This document shows positions 1 through 5,752 of a stretch of DNA of 7,079 bases, piece after piece; the first letter of the stretch is position 1; every line of letters starts with the position of its first letter. Source of the stretch: Acidobacteriota bacterium. GTDB lineage: Bacteria; Acidobacteriota; Thermoanaerobaculia; Multivoradales; JAHEKO01. The notes below the pieces were generated by a model. It was not told the origin of the DNA. It did no database searches and saw only the letters and a list, made by a program, of their open reading frames with translations. The stretch is taken from the NCBI GenBank assembly GCA_030610025.1, contig JAUWSP010000138.1:1-7079 (forward strand), given 5' to 3'. Position numbers and translations under genes: made by a program.

Positions 1-129
1 GAAGGCAAGCCGGTTCCCGCAGAGTTCAGCAAGCCCGAAGTGGTCGCGATCCTTCGCGAGTACTCCGCGGGCCTCGAGGAGAAGGTCGAAGTGAAGCTGC
101 ACGGGGCAGCAACAGGAGATGTGAAATAG
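1..129 (+). CDS. C-terminal end of an unrecognised protein (5' partial)
   Basis: Frame 1 is open from the left edge to TAG at 127-129, giving 42 residues that begin [15 protein letters not shown] and end GAATGDVK. The piece is hydrophilic and rich in Glu, Lys and Val, with no cysteine, no membrane segment and no motif I recognise. It lies on the same strand as the dsr genes and ends 31 bases before the OsmC-family gene, so it may belong to the same transcript. The codon pattern looks like that of its neighbours, which supports a real gene end over a chance frame. No function is assigned; the upstream sequence is needed. Confidence 0.6.
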   Translation, partial: EGKPVPAEFSKPEVVAILREYSAGLEEKVEVKLHGAATGDVK

Positions 130-160
130 CGACCTGGTACTCCGTGCGGGAGACGCAGCA

Positions 161-550
161 ATGGACCTGATCACAATCACCAGGAAAGCCGGATTGGAGT
201 TCAACGTCAGCGTCCGCGGGCATGAGCTTACGAGCGACATGTCGGCGGCGGACGGGGGGCAGGATGCAGGCCCCGCGCCGGCGGAGCTCCTCGCCATTTC
301 TCTGGGCACATGTGTTGCGATGCTGGTCCAGCGCTACTGCGAAACGCACGGATACGAGGGCGATGTCGAGGTTTGTCTCACCCTCGAGCTCGCCGATGAT
401 CCGAAGCGAGTCGGGGGCATCTTTATCGACGTGGAACTGCCAGACGGCGTTCCCGAAAACAAGAAGGACGCGGCAAGGCGCGCTGCAGAACGGTGCCTGG
501 TTCATCAAACGCTCACGAATCCACCACAGGTGGATATCGAGATTTCCTGA
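161..550 (+). CDS. OsmC/Ohr-family protein
   Basis: A 129-residue protein of usual length for short OsmC-like proteins. The family is known for thiol-based peroxide reduction, though many members have unknown substrates. Visible marks are the central helix AELLAISLGTC with Cys51 and a second conserved-type cysteine, Cys112, in AERCLVHQTL. These two match the reactive and resolving cysteines of OsmC/Ohr. Cys60 and Cys72 are extra. There is no signal peptide or membrane segment, so it should be cytoplasmic. The ATG is preceded by GGGAG at 148-152 with 8-base spacing, which supports this start. It sits 62 bases upstream of dsrC, so it probably shares its transcript. A role in handling reactive sulfur or oxidants beside DsrC is inference from position only. 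Confidence 0.85.
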   Translation: MDLITITRKAGLEFNVSVRGHELTSDMSAADGGQDAGPAPAELLAISLGTCVAMLVQRYCETHGYEGDVEVCLTLELADDPKRVGGIFIDVELPDGVPENKKDAARRAAERCLVHQTLTNPPQVDIEIS

Positions 551-612
551 AGCGGCTGTATGGATCGGATGCGCCCGAGTGCTGAGCACCTTGCCGAGAA
601 CGGAGGAGTCCG

Positions 613-930
613 ATGGCAGAGGTCGAGCTAGGCGGCAAGATGGTCGAGATCGATGAGGACGGCTTCATCCAGGACCCGGATGTCTGGGACAAGGCTGTGG
701 CCGCATCACTCGCACAGACGGAAGGCGTCGACAATCTGACCGAGGATCACTGGGTCGTGGTCGACTACCTGCGTGAGTACTACCTCGAGTACAACATGGC
801 GCCGATGATCCGCAAACTATGCAAGTCGACAAACTTCAAGCTGAAGGAGATTTATGACCTGTTTCCGAGTGGTCCCGCCAAGGGTGCTTGCAAGGTAGCA
901 GGACTTCCCAAGCCGACGGGTTGCGTCTGA
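613..930 (+). CDS. dsrC: DsrC, sulfur-carrier / dissimilatory sulfite reductase-associated protein
   Basis: A 105-residue protein matching the DsrC/TusE family across its length. The C-terminal arm KGACKVAGLPKPTGCV carries both redox cysteines, Cys93 and the penultimate Cys104, ten residues apart. Both are present in true DsrC, whereas TusE-like relatives keep only the last. In the known pathway DsrC carries sulfur released by DsrAB as a trisulfide between these cysteines, and the DsrMK module is thought to reduce it. Cys70 is an additional cysteine. The ATG follows GGAGGAG at 602-608 (six bases from the GGAGG core), a strong ribosome binding site that suits an abundant protein. dsrAB is not in the window. 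A hairpin 18 bases after the stop may separate its expression from the membrane complex. Confidence 0.96.
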   Translation: MAEVELGGKMVEIDEDGFIQDPDVWDKAVAASLAQTEGVDNLTEDHWVVVDYLREYYLEYNMAPMIRKLCKSTNFKLKEIYDLFPSGPAKGACKVAGLPKPTGCV

Positions 931-948
931 TTCTTCTTGCGAACTGTC

Positions 949-977
949 CGGCGGGTGGCCTGAGGGTCGCCCTGCCG
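949..977 (+). other. Hairpin after dsrC, possible attenuator or RNA processing site
   Basis: Just past the dsrC stop, 949-960 pairs with 965-977 around the loop TGAG (961-964). The stem has about 12 pairs including G-T wobbles, with T973 as a single bulge. No run of T follows, so it is not a classical intrinsic terminator. It could stabilise the 3' end of a dsrC message or reduce read-through into the next genes. Pairing was found by eye; no folding energy was computed. Confidence 0.45.
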
Positions 978-1042
978 CGATTCGTAACGTGAGCGAGACG
1001 AGCGGCATCCGTCAGAAGTTGTGCCGTTGAACGCGAGTAGGG

Positions 1043-1072
1043 AGGGCGACCTTCTTCGGAAGGGATCCGCCT
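1043..1072 (+). other. UUCG-tetraloop hairpin in the leader of the RsbRD-like gene
   Basis: The inner stem CCTTC (1050-1054) pairs perfectly with GAAGG (1059-1063) around a TTCG loop, the extra-stable C(UUCG)G tetraloop. An outer helix, 1043-1048 with 1068-1072, extends it past an internal loop and one bulged G. It ends 13 bases before the ATG at 1086 and abuts the weak ribosome binding site AGGG (1073-1076), so it could affect initiation or mark an RNA end. No T-run follows. Confidence 0.4.
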
Positions 1073-1085
1073 AGGGTAGTGGCAA

Positions 1086-1628
1086 ATGGAGCTCTGGGAG
1101 CGGTTGCAGAAAAAGAAGGAAGCCATCATTCAACGGTGGCTGCATGAGGCACTTGCGACCTACCCGGATGAAGGCGCCGCTGCCTTCGGTCGCGAGAAAG
1201 ATCCGTTCGCTAATCCTGTGGGCCATAGCCTGCGGGTTGGGACGCGGGGGATCTTCGAGGCACTGCTCGAGGGGACGGATTCCGACGAGACTCACCAATA
1301 CCTGCACGAGATCATCAGGATCAGGGCTGTCCAGCAGTTTTCCGCCTCTCAGTCTCTGGGCTTCGTCTTCGGTCTGAAGAAGGCGATTCGAGCAGAGTTG
1401 GGAGGTGCGGCCACGGACGAGCGATTTGCCGCCGACTTGGCAGAGATCGATGAGCGGATCGACCGGATCGCGCTGGCAGCCTTCGATATCTTTGTCCAGT
1501 GCCGGGAGCAGGTATACGAGCTTCGAGTCAACGAGGCGAAGCGAAGGGTCTCTTGGATCGTGGAAAAAATGAACGAACGTGAAGCAGATCCGGAGTTAGC
1601 CCAGATCGACTCGGGCGAGGAGGTCTGA
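1086..1628 (+). CDS. Stand-alone RsbRD N-terminal-domain (RsbRD_N-like) protein
   Basis: A 180-residue, mainly helical, cytoplasmic protein. It resembles the N-terminal domain of RsbR/RsbRD stressosome proteins: an opening helix with IIQRWLHEAL, a DPFANPVGHSLR segment at residues 39-50, and RIRAVQQFSASQSLGFVFGL at 78-97. In full RsbR proteins this globin-like domain is followed by a STAS domain. Here no STAS domain follows; the chain ends after a charged helix of about 30 residues. Genes of this type are known just upstream of dsrM in sulfate reducers, but their function is not established as far as I know. It ends 28 bases before dsrM, suggesting co-transcription. Its ribosome binding site is weak (AGGG at 1073-1076, nine bases away). 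A sensing or assembly role for the complex is inference. Confidence 0.8.
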   Translation: MELWERLQKKKEAIIQRWLHEALATYPDEGAAAFGREKDPFANPVGHSLRVGTRGIFEALLEGTDSDETHQYLHEIIRIRAVQQFSASQSLGFVFGLKKAIRAELGGAATDERFAADLAEIDERIDRIALAAFDIFVQCREQVYELRVNEAKRRVSWIVEKMNEREADPELAQIDSGEEV

Positions 1629-1656
1629 GGGTGAACGCGCAACGAGAGAGCCTCCG

Positions 1657-2646
1657 ATGAACGTTTTGGTTCCTCTGGCAACCGTAGCTGGTCTTTTCTT
1701 GTTGGGTTTCTATGGCGCGGCGTCGGGGATGGGTTGGTACTTTGGGGTCCTATTCCCCTACATCGCTATCACGTTGTTTTTCGGCGGATTGATCTGGCGC
1801 GTCCTTGGTTGGGCGAGTGTGCCCGTTCCCTTCCGCATTCCAACGACGTGTGGTCAGCAGAAGTCGTTCGATTGGATCAAACAGGAAAAGCTGGACAATC
1901 CCGACACCACCCTCCGCGTCGTCGGCAGGATGGCCCTGGAAGTCCTCCTTTTCCGATCGCTGCTGAGCAACACGAAGTCGGAGCTGATGGGAAAGCGCAA
2001 GCTCGTATATGGAATTGCGCTGTCGCTCTGGCTCGCGGCCATCGCCTTTCATTGGTCGCTTCTGGTTGTCCTGATCAGGCACATCCGGCTGTTCACAGTG
2101 CCCGTGCCTTCTTGGATCACCTTCATGCAGAAGGCCGAGGGCTTTCATCACTTTGGTGAGCCGGTATTTTACGTGACTACATTCGCCTTCTTGGGGGCCT
2201 TGGGCTATCTGTTGTTCCGGAGGTTGTTCTCCGGGCAGGTCCGCTACATCTCCTTGCTGGCCGACTACTTTCCGCTCTTCCTGCTTCTCGGCATCGGACT
2301 CAGTGGATCTTGGCTCAGGCACCTGGATCGGACGGACATCGAGGGGGTCAAGCAGCTCGCCGTCGGGCTGATCACCTTCAATCCCATCGTGCCGGAGACG
2401 GTCGCGCCTCTGTTCTTTGCCCACCTTTTTATGGTCTGCGTGCTCTTGTCCTACTTCCCCTTCAGCAAGCTGAGCCACATGGCTGGGGTCTTCCTGAGCC
2501 CCACCAGGAATTTGGCAAACAACAACCGGGTGAAAAGGCACATCAACCCCTGGGACTACCCCGTAAAGGTGCACACCTATGCGGAGTATGAAGACGAGCT
2601 CAGGGACAAGATGAAGCGCGCCGGGATTTCAGTCGAGAGGCAATGA
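1657..2646 (+). CDS. dsrM: DsrM, haem b membrane subunit of the DsrMKJOP complex
   Basis: A 329-residue integral membrane protein related to the gamma subunit NarI of nitrate reductase. About six hydrophobic segments can be seen, near residues 3-23, 30-50, 117-141, 168-188, 200-221 and 248-268. Candidate haem b ligands include His132, His142, His222, His256 and His274. The strongest family mark is SHMAGVFLSPTRNLANNNR at 273-291 near the C-terminus. The subunit is thought to exchange electrons between quinone and DsrK. The first and second segments are separated from the third by a hydrophilic loop of about 60 residues, usual for DsrM. Its stop overlaps the dsrK start as ATGA at 2643-2646, which indicates coupled translation. 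No frame damage is seen. Confidence 0.94.
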   Translation: MNVLVPLATVAGLFLLGFYGAASGMGWYFGVLFPYIAITLFFGGLIWRVLGWASVPVPFRIPTTCGQQKSFDWIKQEKLDNPDTTLRVVGRMALEVLLFRSLLSNTKSELMGKRKLVYGIALSLWLAAIAFHWSLLVVLIRHIRLFTVPVPSWITFMQKAEGFHHFGEPVFYVTTFAFLGALGYLLFRRLFSGQVRYISLLADYFPLFLLLGIGLSGSWLRHLDRTDIEGVKQLAVGLITFNPIVPETVAPLFFAHLFMVCVLLSYFPFSKLSHMAGVFLSPTRNLANNNRVKRHINPWDYPVKVHTYAEYEDELRDKMKRAGISVERQ

Positions 2647-4307
2647 CGATGGCAAAGCCTGACGAACCAGGATATTACAAACAGGAAGATCTGCTCTCCG
2701 TCGACCTGCAGCCGCCCCGTACCGGCTGGATGGATACTGAGGTCGACTTCAGGCCGGGTAACTTCATCTATCCGGGCAAAGCCAAGAACCTGCAAGTCCT
2801 GGATCTCCCCAACGCCAGGGAGTGGGCAGTCACGGATATCGACTGGCAGCTCCCGGAGGCGTGGCAGAAGACGATCCTGGATGGAATGGCCGAGCGGCTC
2901 GGCAAGTACCGCTCTTTCAAGCTCTTCATGGACACTTGTGTTCGTTGTGGAGCGTGTGCCGACAAGTGCCATTTCTTCATCGGCAGCGGCGACCCGAAGA
3001 ACATGCCGGTGCTGCGGGCCGAGCTCCTGCGCTCCATATACCGTAAGGACTTCACTGCCCTGGGCAAGGTCTTCGGCAAGATGGCCGGAGGTCGCAAGCT
3101 CACCGAGGAAGTAATCAAGGAGTGGTTCTACTACTTCTACCAGTGCACCGAGTGCCGGCGATGCTCGGTTTTCTGCCCCTTCGGCATCGACACCGCCGAG
3201 ATCACGATGATGGGCAGGGAGCTGCTCGGTCTGCTCGGGCTCTATGTCAATTGGGTCATCGAGCCGGTAGCCAACTGCTACAAGTTCGGCAACCACCTGG
3301 CGATCCAACCGCACGGCCTGGTGGACACGCTGGAATTCATGGTGGGCGACATCGAGGAAGCCACCGGCATCAAAGTGGACCTGCCCATCAACAAGAAGGG
3401 CGCCGAGATTCTGTTTTTCACCCCGTCCGGCGACTTCGTAGCAGATCCCGGCATCTATACGTGCATGGCCTACATGGTCCTCTTCCATGAATTGGGGATC
3501 GACTACACCTGGAGCACGTACGCCTCAGACGGGGGCAACTTCGGGCTGTTTACCTCCCACGAGATGATGAAGCGGCTCAACGCCAAGATCTATTCCGAGG
3601 CCGAGCGTCTCGGGGTCAAGTGGATCTTGGGTGGCGAGTGCGGCCACATGTGGAGGGTGATCAATCAGTACATGGACACCATGAACGGCCCCGCGGACTT
3701 CCTGGAGATACCGAAATCCATGGTCACGGGTACGGTGTTTGAGCGAGCCAGTTCCACGAAGGTCGTCCACATCATGGAGTTTCTGGCCGACATCATTCAC
3801 CACGGAAAGCTGAAGCTCGACCCATAGAGGAACGACCACATCAACGTCACGTACCACGATTCGTGCAACCCGGCCCGTGCGATGGGCATCTTCGAAGAGC
3901 CGCGCTACGTCATCAACAGTGTCTGCAATAATTTTCATGAAATGCCGGAGAACACGATCCGGGAAAAGACGTTCTGTTGTGGTGGCGGTGCCGGCCTGGG
4001 GACCGACGAGAACATGGAGATTCGCCTGCGTGGCGGGCTTCCCAGGGGCAATGCCGTTCGCTATGTGCAGGAGGAATTCGGGGTCAATCAACTCGCCGCG
4101 ATGTGTGCAATCGACAGGGCGGTCCTGCCGACGGTCTGCGACTACTGGGCACCTGGCGTCCAAGTGACGGGAATTTGCGAGCTCGTCGCCAACGCTACGG
4201 TGATGAAGGGAGAAAACGATCGCTCGATCGATCTGAGATTAGAGCCGATCCCAGGTAGGGCAGCGGACGAAAAGGACAAACCACGAGGAAGCTCCGACGA
4301 TGAGTGA
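2643..4307 (+). CDS. dsrK: DsrK, HdrD-like Fe-S subunit, interrupted by an in-frame TAG
   Basis: Read through the TAG at 3825-3827, this is a 554-residue protein of normal DsrK length. Residues 99-109 and 168-178 hold two CxxCxxCxxxC ferredoxin motifs for 4Fe-4S clusters. The first CCG-type domain includes GGECGHMW (Cys333). The second has HDSC (Cys408), Cys428 and FCCGGG (Cys445/446), the site of the special catalytic cluster in HdrB/HdrD relatives. DsrK is thought to exchange electrons with DsrC on the cytoplasmic side. The TAG at codon 395 cuts the chain into 394 residues and a remainder with no ATG, GTG or TTG before 3882, so ordinary restart would lose Cys408. The sequence on both sides stays DsrK-like in the same frame. 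ATG 2649 (MAKPDEPG) may be the real start, as GAGAGG at 2635-2640 is better spaced for it. Confidence 0.92.
3825..3827 (+). other. In-frame amber codon inside dsrK
   Basis: The frame reads KLKLDP, TAG, RNDHINVTYHDSC with no change of phase, so this is a stop substitution and not a frameshift. It falls in a hydrophilic stretch just before the second CCG domain. One base change from TCG (Ser), CAG, AAG, GAG, TGG or TTG would produce it. A purine run AGAGGAA (3826-3832) overlaps the stop and sits 7 bases before an ATC codon at 3840, but AUC is a very poor start. Confidence 0.9.
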
Positions 4308-4959
4308 CAAACCTGTAATCTTCGCCGGCTTGGCCGTATTCCTTGTCCTTGCCACGTTCCCGGTTTGGTACACGTTCGGCAGCTCGTTGCTGTTTTCAAC
4401 GGATACCGGACCGCCCGACCTGCAAGCTCCCGCCGGAGCGCTGAAGTTCAGCTTCACGGAGCCGGCAGGTGATGTCGACTTGGATCGCCTGCTGGATCTC
4501 CTGCGGCAAGAATTTGCGACGCATCAGATGTACGCCCTTTCGAGTGAAGCTGTCCTCACTGAGGACGAGTTGAACGGGGTATGGCGCATCGTCGATGGCG
4601 AGATGCGGTACCTGGTTCGGCCAAGCGAGGACCCGGGCACCCTGAGCGTCTATGACGGATGCGTCGAGGACTTCGAGTACATGAGGTCCGACCACATGGT
4701 CCTCCTCATCGAGTGGCGCGACGGCGTCATCCGCGATGGCGACACGAGCCTGATCGAAATCAACGGTCAGCCCTACGCCAAGAGCCTGACCAAGACGTGC
4801 CTGCAGTGCCACACCGAACGCGAGGAGTTTTGCGGCAACTGCCACGAATACGCGAACGCCTTGCCGGCCTGGCCCGCACGACAAAACATGACTGGGGAAG
4901 TGGGAGTGCGTTGTTGGAACTGCCACATCCAACCGGAAGCGGAGGCTATCGATGGATGA
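4300..4959 (+). CDS. dsrJ: DsrJ, membrane-anchored triheme cytochrome c with an enlarged N-terminal region
   Basis: A 219-residue protein with an uncleaved-type membrane anchor at about residues 6-26 (IFAGLAVFLVLATFPVW) and three CxxCH haem c sites: CLQCH 167-171, CGNCH 178-182 and CWNCH 205-209. Cys121 in CVEDFEYMRSDHM lies where known DsrJ proteins carry the cysteine that acts as an unusual axial haem ligand. It should face the periplasm and act in electron transfer with DsrO. Known DsrJ proteins are about 130-150 residues; this one has roughly 70 more between the anchor and Cys121 (about 45-117), with a likely helix at LDRLLDLLRQEF and likely strands after it. The ATG overlaps the dsrK end by 8 bases (ATGAGTGA). 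GAGGAA at 4285-4290 precedes it. Confidence 0.93.
   Translation: MSDKPVIFAGLAVFLVLATFPVWYTFGSSLLFSTDTGPPDLQAPAGALKFSFTEPAGDVDLDRLLDLLRQEFATHQMYALSSEAVLTEDELNGVWRIVDGEMRYLVRPSEDPGTLSVYDGCVEDFEYMRSDHMVLLIEWRDGVIRDGDTSLIEINGQPYAKSLTKTCLQCHTEREEFCGNCHEYANALPAWPARQNMTGEVGVRCWNCHIQPEAEAIDG
4941..4945 (+). promoter_or_regulatory. Strong ribosome binding site that supports the ATG 4952 start of dsrO
   Basis: GGAGG lies six bases before ATG 4952, the first codon of a frame that begins MDEGRRSALKKI and is in phase with the rest of dsrO. The later GTG at 5006 has only a weak GGCGG-like run before it. The site lies inside the last codons of dsrJ. Confidence 0.7.
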
Positions 4960-5752
4960 GGGCCGGCGTAGCGCCTTGAAGAAGATTTGATATACGGCGG
5001 CGGTTGTGGCCCGTGGCAAACCGCTGCTGCGTACGGAACGAGCCGCAAGCAAGACCGCTCCCGCACAGCAGGCGGCGGCGACCCAAACCAAACAGCTCGC
5101 GATGGTCGTCGACATGGCGAACATGACCGACGAAATCGCTAATGCCTGCATCGAGGTCTGCCATCGCGAGCACAACGTTCCCGCGTCGACCGATATCGAG
5201 CGCGAGATCAAGTGGGTTTGGCCGGAGGAGTTCGAAAAGGCATTCCCCGATCAGTTCCACGGTCAGATGGCCGAGGCCTACGAGGGTTTGCCGGTCCTTC
5301 TGATGTGCAACCACTGCGATAGTCCCGCTTGTGTGAAGGTCTGCCCCACTGCGGCCACCTGGAAGCGCAAGTCGGACGGCCTCGTGATGATGGACATGCA
5401 CAGGTGCATCGGATGCCGGTACTGCGTTGTGGCCTGCCCCTACGGAACCCGGAGCTTCAATTGGAAGGATGCGGAACAGAGCGTCGAGACGACCTACCCG
5501 GCCCGCAGTCGAGGAGTTGTCGAGAAGTGCAACTTCTGTGCGGAGCGGCTTCGGGTTGGCGACGAGCCTCTCTGCGTTCTCGCCTCCCAAGGGACGCTTA
5601 CCTTCGGAGACCTCTCTGATCCTGACTCGGGGGTGTCAGAGCTTCTCCGGACGAAGCACACGATCACCCGGAAGAATGCTCTCGGAACCGGTCCGAATGT
5701 CTACTACATCGTCGAAGACAGATTGCGCGAGCGCCTAAGTCATGGTGACTAG
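4952..5752 (+). CDS. dsrO: DsrO, periplasmic-type Fe-S subunit; original 5' frame interrupted by TGA
   Basis: The conserved body runs without a break from GTG 5006 to TAG 5752 (248 residues). Numbered from that GTG, it has CNHCDSPACVKVCP (101-114), CIGCRYCVVACP (134-145), CNFC (175-178) with Cys190, and an N-terminal pair Cys48/Cys52 before HREHNVP, giving several 4Fe-4S clusters as in other DsrO. DsrO is normally exported by the Tat system and passes electrons between DsrJ and DsrP. Upstream in the same frame, ATG 4952 overlaps the dsrJ end by 8 bases, has a strong ribosome binding site and encodes MDEGRRSALKKI, a twin-arginine start. TGA at 4988-4990 then stops it. Starting at GTG 5006 would give a protein with no signal. 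The remaining hydrophobic stretch YTAAVVA is short and followed by Arg and Lys. Confidence 0.88.
4988..4990 (+). other. In-frame TGA inside the presumed Tat signal of dsrO
   Basis: The codon is number 13 of the frame from ATG 4952, directly after RRSALKKI, and 15 bases before the GTG at 5006. The frame is identical before and after it, so one substitution (for example from GGA, CGA or TGG) explains it better than an indel. TGA ends most intact genes here (OsmC, dsrC, the RsbRD-like gene, dsrM, dsrK, dsrJ), so general reassignment of TGA is excluded. Confidence 0.75.
4993..5033 (+). other. Hairpin just downstream of the dsrO TGA
   Basis: GCGGCGGTT (4997-5005) pairs with AACCGCTGC (5019-5027), nine pairs with one G-T. 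TACG (4993-4996) pairs with CGTA (5030-5033) outside it, leaving two bases bulged. Inside, GCC (5009-5011) can pair with GGC (5015-5017). The GTG at 5006 lies at the top of the main stem. Its distance from the TGA resembles bacterial selenocysteine elements, but GC-rich DNA gives hairpins often and no specific loop consensus is recognised. Confidence 0.35.

Noticed and set aside
949..977. Intrinsic terminator after dsrC
   Set aside because: The stem is good but no T-run follows, so it is listed only as a hairpin.
1750..2574. 274-codon open frame on the minus strand opposite dsrM
   Set aside because: It is a GC-rich shadow of dsrM, very rich in Gln, Glu, Arg and Pro, with no recognisable domain, while the plus strand encodes a clear DsrM.
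2577..3488. 303-codon open frame on the minus strand opposite dsrK
   Set aside because: Antisense shadow of the conserved ferredoxin part of dsrK; no family features and no ribosome binding site that stands out.
4217..4232. Repeated CGATCG palindromes near the dsrK end
   Set aside because: Short, common in GC-rich coding sequence, and inside a coding frame; no sign of a binding site array.
3882..4307. Separate gene starting at ATG 3882
   Set aside because: It is in phase with dsrK and is simply its C-terminal CCG domain; starting there would drop the conserved HDSC cysteine, so it is treated as the rest of dsrK.
4396..5211. 271-codon minus-strand frame spanning dsrJ and the start of dsrO
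   Set aside because: Composition is that of a shadow frame, and it would cross two well-supported genes with haem and Fe-S motifs.
5573..5590. Apparent loss of a cluster cysteine in DsrO, CVLAS where many ferredoxin-like subunits have CxxxC
   Set aside because: As I recall, DsrO proteins of sulfate reducers commonly have Ser here (CVEAS-type), so it is probably normal for the family and not a mutation.
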